DNA of 11,599 nt, taken from a bacterium. GTDB lineage: Bacteria > BMS3Abin14. The position numbers were made by a program, and so were the translations under genes. Shown here in pieces: positions 1 through 6,718 of the stretch (position 1 is the first letter of the stretch; every line of letters begins with the position of its first letter). The stretch spans positions 991,429-1,003,027 of the forward strand of contig CP070719.1 of NCBI GenBank assembly GCA_020350725.1, in the 5' to 3' direction. The notes under the pieces were generated by a model. That model did no database searches. It had not been told where the DNA came from and worked only from the letters and a program-made list of their open reading frames with translations.

Positions 1-622
1 ACTTGCTGCTGCCTCTCCCCGACCTGTACTCGCCGAGGGCGACGAAGAACCAGCCCAGCACCAGGAACACCATGGTCTCCGTCGGGCTGGGCACGGAGGT
101 GCCCTCGAAGGCCTTCAGGTGCAGCTTCGCGGTGTCGCCGCACAGGTACCAGGAGCCGGTGACCCAGAACAGGTAGCCGATGAGCTTGAGGCTGCCGGCG
201 ACCTTGATCCCGGGATCCTGCCCGGCATACCTTTTCATCCACATCCAGACCAGGGAGAAGAAGAGGACCAGGATGCTTATGCCGCCCACACCGTAAAAGC
301 CCCCCGGATAGTACCTGGCGCTGTACACCATGATCGTGGTGACAACGATCACCGGGAATCCCACCCCGATGGCCCAGATAATAGCCCTGTTCGCCTTCAC
401 GTGGACAAGGGCCCCGACGGCCGCCAAAAGGGAACCGAAGGGAACGGCGAAGGCCCAGACCCTGAACAGGGGCCCTTCCAGATTCCAGGCGGTGCCGGCC
501 ACCTCGGCAAATGAATGGGTATTCAGAACCTTCATGAGACTCCAGGTCCCGACACCCGCAAAGGCGAAGGCGAAGATCAGACCGGCCCAGTAGGGGATCA
601 TTGCGGTTCGTGGCTCATTCAT
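1..622 (-). CDS. Polytopic membrane protein, C-terminus beyond left edge
   Basis: The minus strand is open from ATG at 622 to the window edge, giving 207 codons with no stop. The start is supported by an AGGAG about ten bases upstream. The protein begins MNEPRTAMIPYWAGL and shows about six hydrophobic segments, near residues 10-30, 52-73, 80-98, 107-127, 143-160 and 182-198. Short polar loops separate them, and one contains GDTAKLHLKAFEG. It is therefore an inner-membrane protein. I see no cofactor ligands, transporter signature or named family. It is the last visible gene of the minus-strand run, 112 nt after the DUF3795 gene, so it may belong to the same transcript. Its function is unknown. 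Confidence 0.75.
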   Translation of the reverse strand, partial: MNEPRTAMIPYWAGLIFAFAFAGVGTWSLMKVLNTHSFAEVAGTAWNLEGPLFRVWAFAVPFGSLLAAVGALVHVKANRAIIWAIGVGFPVIVVTTIMVYSARYYPGGFYGVGGISILVLFFSLVWMWMKRYAGQDPGIKVAGSLKLIGYLFWVTGSWYLCGDTAKLHLKAFEGTSVPSPTETMVFLVLGWFFVALGEYRSGRGSSK

Positions 623-734
623 TGGGGTTTCTCCTCTTCCTCAACCCATGAGGACTGCCGCCCGGATCGCAGGGTGAATTGTCGCCATGCAGGTCTGAAA
701 AATACATTGCGGTTCACAACAGGACCCCGCTTCT

Positions 735-1268
735 CTACTCTTTTGAGCTCCGGACCGATCTTTCGAGAACCGCGGCGATTTGTTCCCGGTGTTTTTCGGC
801 GAAGGGGCTGCCCGGTCTGTGGCCGCATTTGCGACACGCCAGATCGTAGGCGGAGTTGATGGCCAGACATTGGGGGCAGGTGTACCGTTTGCGGACCTCC
901 CCGAACCACTGGCCCCAACCTGCCTCGCGGATCCTGGCCCCGGCCTCGAAAAGCTCTGCCCGGTGGGGCCTTTCCGCCTGGAACTGCTTGAGCATGTCAC
1001 ACGGATAGTCCGCGCAGTAAGCGCAGAACTCGACACCTCTCTTGTCGGCGCATTTTCTGATCTCACAGGCCTGGCAGTAGAAGCTTCTGACATCGGACCG
1101 GCACCCGTAACACCGGGCCTCCTCCACGGTAACGCCGAACCTCCCGGCGATCCCGGCGAGCCTCCCGGGTTCTTCAGTGCTCCCGATGTAGAGGGTGCAC
1201 CCGGGACAATACAGGCCGCATACAGCGGCGAACTTCCTGTCGGGATCTATTCCGGTATCGGTACTCAC
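735..1268 (-). CDS. DUF3795-type cysteine-rich protein with C-terminal zinc ribbon
   Basis: This encodes 177 aa from a GTG at 1268, chosen because GGAG lies eight bases upstream. A longer frame reaching to 1382 would overlap the OsmC gene and reads as low-complexity Arg/Pro sequence. The N-terminal half carries many paired cysteines (C17, C21, C24, C53, C56, C65, C68, C73, C82, C85, C90) with the CGLYCPGC and CYGC spacing typical of DUF3795 proteins. A separate ribbon follows near residues 131-149 (CPQC, then CRKCG). Metal binding, probably zinc, is likely; the DUF3795 role is not established. It lies 13 nt after the OsmC gene and is presumably cotranscribed with it. It is probably cytoplasmic, as no signal peptide or membrane segment is seen. 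Confidence 0.85.
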   Translation of the reverse strand: MSTDTGIDPDRKFAAVCGLYCPGCTLYIGSTEEPGRLAGIAGRFGVTVEEARCYGCRSDVRSFYCQACEIRKCADKRGVEFCAYCADYPCDMLKQFQAERPHRAELFEAGARIREAGWGQWFGEVRKRYTCPQCLAINSAYDLACRKCGHRPGSPFAEKHREQIAAVLERSVRSSKE

Positions 1269-1281
1269 GGCAGGTTCTCCG

Positions 1282-1713
1282 TCAAAGCGCTTTTTGGAGG
1301 GCGTATTCGGTGGTGATCTCGAAGTTGCCCTTGACCATCTGCCAGACGGGGCAGGCCGAGTCCCGGGCTCGCTGGAGGGCAAGGTCCACGTCCCTCCCCG
1401 TGACGTCCCCGGAGGTCAGGCTGAAGTAAAGGGCGGCCGACTCGAACCCCACAGCCGGCAGCTCTTTCGTCGTTCCCTGAGCAGTCACCTCGCATCCGGT
1501 AACGGTTTTGCCTTCCTTGCGCAGGAGGTAAGCCAGCGTCGTCGCGCTGCACACGGCGAGGCTCATGAGGAGGCCCTCGAGACCCGTGTACCCCTGACCG
1601 GTGCCGATGGGGGAAAAGAAGTCAAACTGTACGGGAGGGTTGTCCCTGGCCACAGCCTGGAACTGAACTTTATCATCGACAAGCTTGCCCCTGGCTTCAA
1701 GAGCTCTTTTCAC
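1282..1713 (-). CDS. OsmC/YhfA-family thiol peroxidase-like protein
   Basis: This encodes 143 aa from GTG at 1713, preceded by GAAGGAGG at ideal spacing. The fold signature is clear. A first redox cysteine (C55) lies in a hydrophobic helix (SLAVCSATTLAYLL) after the glycine/leucine-rich EGLLMS stretch, and the second (C121) lies in DSACPVWQMVKG. OsmC proteins reduce organic hydroperoxides with this cysteine pair, usually using a dihydrolipoyl-type reductant. YhfA-like members keep the pair but have less certain substrates. The length is normal for the family and no signal peptide is seen. It sits between the EFR1 flavodoxin-ferredoxin (48 nt upstream) and the DUF3795 gene, which fits a redox-stress operon. 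The family assignment is firm; the substrate is not. Confidence 0.9.
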   Translation of the reverse strand: MKRALEARGKLVDDKVQFQAVARDNPPVQFDFFSPIGTGQGYTGLEGLLMSLAVCSATTLAYLLRKEGKTVTGCEVTAQGTTKELPAVGFESAALYFSLTSGDVTGRDVDLALQRARDSACPVWQMVKGNFEITTEYALQKAL

Positions 1714-1761
1714 GGCACACCTCCTTCGCCGGTTAACTCGAGCCGCAATATAATCTGGACT

Positions 1762-2571
1762 CTACCCATCTATCCCGAAAATTTCAGGTTCTTTGCGAAC
1801 ACTGCAATTTTCATTCAGCCAGGTGGCGATCTTTTTCATCATACTGTCTTCCCATACCCTCGCACCTGCGGGACAGTTTTTAATACAGGCAGAGCAGCGG
1901 ATGCACAGCTCGACTTCGGTGACCACGCTTCCGTTGATCGTAATGGCTGCTTTTGGACACACACCCGCACACGTGCCGCAGACCGTACATGCATCCTGTC
2001 TCAACGCCGGCGAAACGATCATGGCCCGCGCTCCGCCTTCGTAGGGAAACCTGCCGGGAATTTCGAGATCCACCTGTGCATCGGGTGATGGCAGCGCCGT
2101 GATCATGGCTTTGATCCTCGCTCCAAGATCCACACTCTTTTGAACATCCCGGCTGTCCGGACGTCCGTTCGCGATGGGGAGGTCCCCCGTGGCAAAGGAG
2201 TGCTCGCCGATGAAGGCCCCACCGGCAACCGGAATGAATCCCAAATCCACGGCAAGATCCTTTAATTCCAGCAACGCGTCCTCGAACGCCCTGTTCCCGT
2301 AGACGACGATGAGGATCGCCAGGGTGCTGCCTGCTTTTAACTGTTTAAACCGACTGATCGCATCGACCGGCAGGCGGCCGCCGTAAACGGGAGCACCTAT
2401 GATCACGAGTTCATCGGAAAAGGGTGGGGCTGACTGCTGTGCCCCTTCCGGAAGTGTGAGATCAATATGCTCGACATCGGAGGTGCCGATCCCTGCAGCA
2501 ATGCTCTCCAGGACTTTCCGGGTGGTTCCAGTTGGTGAAAAATAGACGAGTTTTACCTGTTTTATTTCCAT
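1762..2571 (-). CDS. EFR1-family flavodoxin-ferredoxin (flavodoxin domain + 2x[4Fe-4S])
   Basis: This encodes 269 aa. The ATG at 2571 is chosen because GGAGG sits seven bases upstream and the sequence MEIKQVKLVYFSPTGTTRK starts right at the flavodoxin beta strand. An upstream in-frame ATG at 2589 would add six residues but lacks this ribosome site. Residues 5-165 are a flavodoxin fold with FMN phosphate loop FSPTGTTRK (11-19), GAPVYGGRLP (59-68) and VYGNRAFEDAL (90-100). Residues 190-240 form a bacterial-type 2x[4Fe-4S] ferredoxin with cysteines 195/198/201/205 and 223/226/229/233. EFR1 proteins are thought to shuttle electrons in anaerobes, but their partners are unknown. The start lies three bases after the stop of the preceding frame (TGATAATG), which implies translational coupling. 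Confidence 0.93.
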   Translation of the reverse strand: MEIKQVKLVYFSPTGTTRKVLESIAAGIGTSDVEHIDLTLPEGAQQSAPPFSDELVIIGAPVYGGRLPVDAISRFKQLKAGSTLAILIVVYGNRAFEDALLELKDLAVDLGFIPVAGGAFIGEHSFATGDLPIANGRPDSRDVQKSVDLGARIKAMITALPSPDAQVDLEIPGRFPYEGGARAMIVSPALRQDACTVCGTCAGVCPKAAITINGSVVTEVELCIRCSACIKNCPAGARVWEDSMMKKIATWLNENCSVRKEPEIFGIDG

Positions 2572-2573
2572 TA

Positions 2574-2936
2574 TCACCCTCCCATCCAAAAGACGATCTC
2601 TGGCTCTTGCCGTGCTCCCTGGGATCTCATGCCGGGCGAGCCGGGCATCTCACATTTCCGGTGCCGATGCCTGATATCGGGCCTGGCCAAGGTCCCTTGG
2701 GGCCATCCTTTAAAAGGGGTATCTCGGATAACCCTTGGTGAGGCAGCGTAGACCTCGTGATCTTCGGGCAGCTCCCTGCTTTGAGCGACATCCTTTGCTG
2801 TTTGGGCAACCGTCCCCTCCTCCACAGGATCCAGCTCCCGGGTAAACGACCCGTCAACAGTTCTCCTGTTAAGAACCCGGATCACGGGCGACATCCGGCA
2901 GGTTCGGGCCTGTTTTGCCGACCTGAACAGGTAGAT
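2574..2936 (-). pseudogene. Displaced 3' part of the frameshifted 2869-3270 gene
   Basis: After the run of five C at 2937-2941, the +1 frame of the upstream gene continues open for 120 codons, to a TGA three bases before the EFR1 start. It reads GIYLFRSAKQARTCRMSPV, then VLNRRTVDGSFTRELDP. This continues the fold-like pattern better than the short tail of the zero frame. Taken alone, an ATG at 2894 would give 106 aa, but it lacks a ribosome site and overlaps the upstream gene by 26 nt. The tail after about codon 60 of that frame is Arg/Gly/Pro-rich and less convincing. I infer that it is the 3' portion of one 231-codon gene. It could instead be a separate small coupled gene or non-coding. Confidence 0.5.
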
Positions 2937-3270
2937 CCCCCTGCCTGTACCCGGTCACCTCACAGTGGGTCCAGGTTTTTGGCAGGAAAACCGGCATGCC
3001 GATGGTGGCGGGGATGGGGGGAAGGGACAGCCGTCTGCTGGTGGCCGCCGGGAACATGGCGAATTGAAAGCGCAGCGTGAGCCTCACCGTCGACTCGGAC
3101 GGTACCGTGGGACCCGGGTCCAGCCGGACCTCGCGGAATATCCGGTGGTTTTCGCCGTTCTCCATGACGAGCACCCTGCCGATCCGCTGCCGGTCGAAAT
3201 GCACCCGTCCGGTTAACATTCGCCCCGGGCCGGCCACGGCCGCAACGGGCGGAAAATAGGGCAGGATCAT
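2869..3270 (-). CDS. Conserved-looking hypothetical protein, apparently frameshifted near its C-terminus
   Basis: The zero frame gives 133 aa from ATG at 3270, preceded by GGAGTGAGG and 11 nt after the DUF2938 stop. An upstream GTG at 3312 would overlap that gene. The visible core runs VLVMENGENHRIFREVRL (34-51), then VRLTLRFQFAMFP (62-74), then PIPATIGMPVFLPKTW (85-100). This alternates strands and a helix as in small alpha/beta-barrel proteins, but I cannot name the family. After G111 the frame gives a weak tail (VGKTGPNLPDVARDPGS). Dropping one base of the run of five C at 2937-2941 instead restores a long, protein-like continuation to 2574. I read the gene as 231 codons broken by one base, through mutation, sequencing or assembly error, or slippage. 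No signal peptide or membrane segment is obvious. Confidence 0.65.
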   Translation of the reverse strand: MILPYFPPVAAVAGPGRMLTGRVHFDRQRIGRVLVMENGENHRIFREVRLDPGPTVPSESTVRLTLRFQFAMFPAATSRRLSLPPIPATIGMPVFLPKTWTHCEVTGYRQGDLPVQVGKTGPNLPDVARDPGS

Positions 3271-3281
3271 CAGCCTCACTC

Positions 3282-3770
3282 CTATCCGAGCGGGACCACA
3301 TTCGCGGTCCACCAGAGCCCCAGGCCGTAGGAGAGGTGGTTCATCAGGCTCGACCGAAACAGTTTGAGCTCAACCGGACCCTTCCGTCCGCAGACACCGA
3401 AGCCCAGGCAAGGGAGGACCAGTAACCAGGGGAAGATGGTCGTGGCCAGCCCGTAGCCCACCGCAGAGACAAATGAATCCGGGGGGACGTCCAGCCACAG
3501 GGCTCCGGACAGATAAAACACTGCCAGGACAGCTCCGATGACATAGTGTCCCGCCAGTGCCGCCTGCTTCTCACCGGTCTGCTCTGGAAAGTCTGCAATA
3601 TCGGAGTGGATGAAGCGGCCCTGCAGCATACCCAGGTACCACCGGCCGACCCACTGCCCCTTGGCCCCGGCGGTCAACCCCACCCTGTTAAAAAGTGCCG
3701 CAAAAACATCCATCGTGGCCGTGGCAGCGAAGCCGGCCAGACATCCCCATATCAGGATCTCTACTGACAT
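3282..3770 (-). CDS. DUF2938-family membrane protein
   Basis: This encodes 162 aa from ATG at 3770, with AAGGGGG six bases upstream. Four hydrophobic segments are visible, near residues 4-27, 70-92, 101-122 and 144-160. The loop VGRWYLGMLQGRFIHSDIAD (41-60), the ALAGHYVIGAVLAVFYL helix and the FPWLLVLPCLGFGVCG stretch match the layout of DUF2938 proteins, which are small four-helix inner-membrane proteins of unknown function. It contains no catalytic residues I can assign. It lies 64 nt after the ferredoxin-nitroreductase gene and 11 nt before the frameshifted gene, so cotranscription is likely. The family call is from memory of conserved motifs. Confidence 0.8.
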   Translation of the reverse strand: MSVEILIWGCLAGFAATATMDVFAALFNRVGLTAGAKGQWVGRWYLGMLQGRFIHSDIADFPEQTGEKQAALAGHYVIGAVLAVFYLSGALWLDVPPDSFVSAVGYGLATTIFPWLLVLPCLGFGVCGRKGPVELKLFRSSLMNHLSYGLGLWWTANVVPLG

Positions 3771-3834
3771 CGTAACCCCCTTCCCCCTAGCCGTATCATT
3801 GGGCCGGCTGTCCGAAGCCGCGTCCGGGCTCCCC

Positions 3835-4734
3835 TTACCGGTCCGTGCTCACATACCGGACCTCCTCGAGCTCCCTGGGCACGATCCGCCTGAACGGATG
3901 TTTCGGATAGCCCATGGTGATGCCGGCATACACCTCCCGATCATCCGGGAGGCCGATCAGCTTGCGTATCTCAGGGTCCCTGTTGCACGCCGGCGGGATC
4001 AGGTCGTTAAAACACGTCCCTATGTCCATGGTCCGGGCCATCAGGACGGCGTGAAAGGCCGCCAGGAGGCAGTTCTGCTCTCCCACCGGCTCGAAGGCAG
4101 GGCTGTGAAAAAGCATCAGCGCCGGGCAGTCTCTCAAGACCTCGTTGCTCTTGCCTTCCCTGTACCAGCGAAGGTACCAGTGCATTCCGGGCATGACAAA
4201 ATCCCTAAGGGTTCGGAACCTCTTTTCCCCGGCCCGCCGCCTGATAAAAAAGCGGGCGACGGGATTTTTCAGGCCTTTTTCCAGACCTTCGTACATTCCG
4301 TATACGAGCTCGGACAGGGCCGCCAGGGACTCCCGGTCATCGATGACGACGATCCCTGTGGTCATGCTTCCCGTACCGGTCGGCGAACTTTTCGCGGCAT
4401 GGATCATCCTGTCGATGATCTCACGCGGCACCGGCTCGTCCCTGTACCTCCTGACCGAGCGGCGCTCCCGTACGAAGGAGAGGAGCTGCTCGCTTTCGAT
4501 CTCAGATCCGTTGACTGTTTCGAACTCCCTGCCCCTGAAACATTCAACTTCGACCGCACCTTGCGGACAGACCGCTGCGCAGTGACCGCACTCCATACAG
4601 AGATGTGCACGCTCGGGTGATATCACCGTCATCCTGAGATCACCGTCCGTGGACGTCACCGGGATGTGACGTGGACAGACCTCCCCACAGATACCGCAGG
4701 CTCTGCACAACTCCTGATCAATGGCAACCTTCAT
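3835..4734 (-). CDS. Nitroreductase-family flavoenzyme with N-terminal 2x[4Fe-4S] ferredoxin domain
   Basis: This encodes 299 aa from ATG at 4734, which overlaps the stop of the upstream reductase by 4 nt (ATGA) and has GAGGGGG just upstream. Residues 1-62 form a ferredoxin with cysteines 10/13/16/20 and 46/49/52/56. Residues 85-285 form a nitroreductase domain with FMN-binding RRSVRRYRDEPVP (91-103), AAKSSPTGTGSM (113-124) and the C-terminal GITMGYPKHPFRR (271-283). Such fusions occur in anaerobes and probably pass electrons from low-potential carriers to FMN, and then to nitro, quinone or enone substrates. The insert at about 145-200, rich in Arg and aromatic residues, is typical of this subfamily. 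No export signal is seen, so it is cytoplasmic. Overlap with the reductase suggests the two act together. Confidence 0.93.
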   Translation of the reverse strand: MKVAIDQELCRACGICGEVCPRHIPVTSTDGDLRMTVISPERAHLCMECGHCAAVCPQGAVEVECFRGREFETVNGSEIESEQLLSFVRERRSVRRYRDEPVPREIIDRMIHAAKSSPTGTGSMTTGIVVIDDRESLAALSELVYGMYEGLEKGLKNPVARFFIRRRAGEKRFRTLRDFVMPGMHWYLRWYREGKSNEVLRDCPALMLFHSPAFEPVGEQNCLLAAFHAVLMARTMDIGTCFNDLIPPACNRDPEIRKLIGLPDDREVYAGITMGYPKHPFRRIVPRELEEVRYVSTDR

Positions 4735-5711
4735 GACCAATCCCCCTCTATCACCACATTGCCCCTCTTGTGCCCCTTCTCGGCGTACCCGTGGGCCTCG
4801 GCGGTCTCCTCCAGCGGATAGCGCCGATCGATGACCGGTCTGATCTCCCCCGTCTCGACCAGGTCCCGTATAAAGAGGAGGTCCTCCTTTCTCTCCGATG
4901 CCACCGCGCAGATCACCCTCCTGGTGCCCGCCACGGAGGTCCACAGCATCTGCAGGATCTGGGGGATGTCGAAGACGGTCAACAGGTAGCGCCCGCCCCG
5001 GTTGAGGGACCCCCTGCAGCGGGAGAAGGAGGTCCTGCCCACCGTGTCGAAGATGATGTCCCAGGTCTCACCCCTCCGGGTGAAGTCCTCCCGCGTGTAA
5101 TCGATGACCTCGGCGGCCCCCAGGGACCGGACCATCTCCAGGTTTCCGGTGCTGGCCACCCCGGTCACTTCCGCCCCGAAGTGCCTGGCCAGCTGGACGG
5201 CGAAGGTGCCCACCGATCCGGAGGCACCGTAGACGAGGACCCTCTCCCCGGCCCCTATATTGCCCCTGTCCCGGAGGAAATACAGGGCGGCTAACGCCCC
5301 GTGGGGGACGGCGGCGGCCTCCTCGAAGGTCGTGTTGGCCGGTACTGTGGCCAGCGCCCCGCCCTCGGGCCGGCACACGTACTGGGCATAGGCACCGAAA
5401 CGGCCCGCGTCGTATCCGAAGACCCGGTCGCCGGGCCTGAAGGTCTTGACGTCCCTGCCCACCGCCTCGACCTCCCCGGCCACCTCGGCCCCCAGTATGG
5501 CCTTCCGGGGCCTCAGGAGGCCGAACTGCATTCGCGCCGGGATCCAGAAACCGGGAGAGACCCGGAAACCCCGTACCCGGTAGTCCGCGGCCGTGACCGA
5601 CGTGGCGTGGACCCTGATCAGGACCTCGTCGTCCCCGGGGGAGGGTTTGTCCACCTCACGGAGCTGGAGGACGTCCGGCGGTCCATATCTGGTGGCGACG
5701 ATGGCTTTCAT
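4731..5711 (-). CDS. Zinc-independent medium-chain reductase, quinone/enone oxidoreductase type
   Basis: This encodes 326 aa from ATG at 5711 with a modest GGGGA ribosome site. The N-terminal GroES-like domain (MKAIVATRYGPPDVLQLREV) shows TSVTAADYRVRG at 37-48 and AEVAGEVEAVGRDV at 74-87. The Rossmann domain has the nucleotide loop VYGASGSVGTFAVQLARHFG near 160-179 and IDYTREDF near 203-210. The catalytic and structural zinc cysteines of alcohol dehydrogenases are absent. It is therefore a QOR/RTN4IP1-like member that would use NAD(P)H to reduce quinones or activated double bonds. The family length is normal. It is the first gene of the minus-strand run and is translationally coupled to the nitroreductase fusion downstream. 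The exact substrate cannot be told. Confidence 0.92.
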   Translation of the reverse strand: MKAIVATRYGPPDVLQLREVDKPSPGDDEVLIRVHATSVTAADYRVRGFRVSPGFWIPARMQFGLLRPRKAILGAEVAGEVEAVGRDVKTFRPGDRVFGYDAGRFGAYAQYVCRPEGGALATVPANTTFEEAAAVPHGALAALYFLRDRGNIGAGERVLVYGASGSVGTFAVQLARHFGAEVTGVASTGNLEMVRSLGAAEVIDYTREDFTRRGETWDIIFDTVGRTSFSRCRGSLNRGGRYLLTVFDIPQILQMLWTSVAGTRRVICAVASERKEDLLFIRDLVETGEIRPVIDRRYPLEETAEAHGYAEKGHKRGNVVIEGDWS

Positions 5712-5749
5712 GGGGGTTCCCCGTGTGAGGAGGGAGCAGGGGTGATAGT

Positions 5750-5863
5750 GTGTAGTCTATAGTTTATAGTATATAGGGTACAGGGAAGGCTGCAACCGTT
5801 TGATTTTAAAAGCTTTTTCTACACACCATGCTTTCCCCATACACTATACACTATACACTATAC
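5750..5863. repeat. Heptanucleotide inverted repeat (element A)
   Basis: The right arm at 5835-5863 is CCCC followed by ATACACT three times and ATAC, exact 7-nt periods. The left arm at 5750-5778 is the reverse complement at 24 of 29 positions, as TAGTCTA, TAGTTTA and TAGTATA. Three of the five mismatches fall at the same register position of successive heptads. GGGAA and TTCCC flank the 56-nt spacer internally and extend the stem. It is non-coding and lies just upstream of the reductase gene at 5711. It could fold as a long hairpin in RNA or single-stranded DNA. Confidence 0.8.
5768..5795 (-). promoter_or_regulatory. Possible promoter of the minus-strand operon
   Basis: Read on the minus strand, TTGCAG (5790-5795) and TATACT (5768-5773) are separated by 16 nt, about 57 nt upstream of the reductase ATG. 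The -10 box lies inside the left arm of repeat A. The repeat is AT-rich and full of TATA-like words, so chance matches are likely. Confidence 0.35.
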
Positions 5864-5984
5864 GCCCCACGCTGTACGTCATGGGCGCAGAGTTCCGGCC
5901 GCACAAGGATGCGTTTCCGAGCCGTGTTACCGAACAGACCACGGTTGCCGGGCTGATTTGTCGGCCCCCTTCCGAGGGCGCATC

Positions 5985-5993
5985 TGCTATAAT
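5985..5993 (+). promoter_or_regulatory. Extended -10 promoter element
   Basis: TGC directly followed by TATAAT (5988-5993) is a perfect extended -10 in otherwise GC-rich DNA. No convincing -35 lies at 16-18 nt, as expected for extended -10 promoters. It faces the Tat lipoprotein gene 230 nt downstream, implying a long leader that includes the repeat-like segment at 6020-6130, or a separate small transcript. Confidence 0.4.
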
Positions 5994-6019
5994 TTTCTCT
6001 GCGGAAAGACGGGCGATTA

Positions 6020-6130
6020 GTCATTCCGGCACACGGGGGCCCGGAGGGGGTCACCAGCCGGGTGATTCGCCGGGCATCTCGGTGCCCCTGTCCGTCAAAG
6101 CCTGGGCCCACGCCTGAGTCCGGTTTCCGG
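6020..6130. repeat. Degenerate dispersed-repeat-like intergenic segment
   Basis: The segment opens with GTCATTCCGGC and holds several CCGGGY/RCCCGG words that can pair (GCCCGG near 6040, GCCGGGT, GCCGGGC, TTTCCGGGCG). The minus strand reads CCGGAATGAC at its end. This resembles worn copies of the dispersed ATTCCGGC-type intergenic repeats common in proteobacterial genomes. There is no open frame of gene character. Copy number in the genome is unknown. Confidence 0.25.
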
Positions 6131-6223
6131 GCGTCGGAGGTGGAACCGGCGGGGAACGGCGACCCTTCCCCCTGCCCAATATTCTCATTCCAGCCGAAAG
6201 GGTTCGCCGAGGCGAAGGCGGGG

Positions 6224-6562
6224 ATGTACCACGTTATTCTTCTCACCAGGAGGCGGTTCCTGGCCGTCATGGCGGCTGCCGCTGCCCTGATCCCCTTCAC
6301 CGGGTGCGGCGGCAGCTCGAGCAGCACCAGCGGGGACCAGGGCCTTTTCGTCTACCGGCTGTCCAGCAGGGGCAAGAGGGCATCCCAGGCGTCCAGGAAA
6401 CACAACGCCAACATGCTGTTTGCCACCTGGCAAGCGGCCGATGCCAACCGCGCCCATCCGGGCGACCGCTCCCGCATCGTCCGCGTGAACATCAGCCCGT
6501 CGGCCTACGACAGTCTCTTCCTCACTCCCGGAAGGGACGCTGTCGATCTGAGGCATATCTGA
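6224..6562 (+). CDS. Small twin-arginine lipoprotein of unknown function
   Basis: This encodes 112 aa from ATG at 6224, the start that places a short basic N-terminus before a classic signal. TRRRFLAVMAAAAALIP has the paired arginines and hydrophobic core of a Tat signal. The lipobox FTGC (near residue 27) is followed by a Ser/Gly linker. An earlier in-frame ATG at 6062 would add 54 Pro/Gly-rich residues before the signal and is rejected. The ribosome site is weak (GAAGG). The mature part is basic at first (SSRGKRASQASRKHNANMLF) and then has ADANRAHPGDRSRIVRVNI. The KHNAN and RAHPGD blocks look like conserved motifs of small exported proteins I have met without a function. It is monocistronic and convergent to the Deg-like protease. 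It is likely anchored to a membrane facing the periplasm. Confidence 0.75.
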   Translation: MYHVILLTRRRFLAVMAAAAALIPFTGCGGSSSSTSGDQGLFVYRLSSRGKRASQASRKHNANMLFATWQAADANRAHPGDRSRIVRVNISPSAYDSLFLTPGRDAVDLRHI

Positions 6563-6570
6563 GATCCGGC

Positions 6571-6596
6571 ACCGGGGTCGGCCCGACTGTCCCGGT
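6571..6596 (+). terminator. GC-rich hairpin after the lipoprotein gene
   Basis: ACCGGGGTCG pairs with CGAC and, after a 3-nt bulge, CCCGGT, around a GCC loop. It starts eight bases after the TGA of the lipoprotein gene, in the convergent gap with the protease gene. No T tract follows on either strand, so intrinsic termination would be weak; it may only protect the mRNA end. Confidence 0.35.
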
Positions 6597-6718
6597 ATCA
6601 AGAAGGGTGGAGAGGCGAACCGGATCAGCTGATTTCAGGCTAAAAACAGGGATCCGATGGGATCAACCCCGCCTCATTCCGCCTGCCTCTTCCCAGACCC
6701 ACCCGTCCTGGCCCTCCC

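Noticed and set aside
1195-2088. 297-codon plus-strand open frame
   Set aside because: It lies opposite the OsmC and EFR1 genes, which have firm motifs and ribosome sites.
3610-4620. 336-codon plus-strand open frame
   Set aside because: It lies opposite the DUF2938 and ferredoxin-nitroreductase genes; no domain is recognisable.
1762-5711. Defence or toxin-antitoxin system
   Set aside because: Every gene fits redox, stress or small membrane families; no nuclease, NTPase or toxin fold is present.
5851-6327. 158-codon minus-strand open frame
   Set aside because: It is antisense to the Tat lipoprotein signal region and its middle reads like translated dispersed repeat; no ribosome site supports it.
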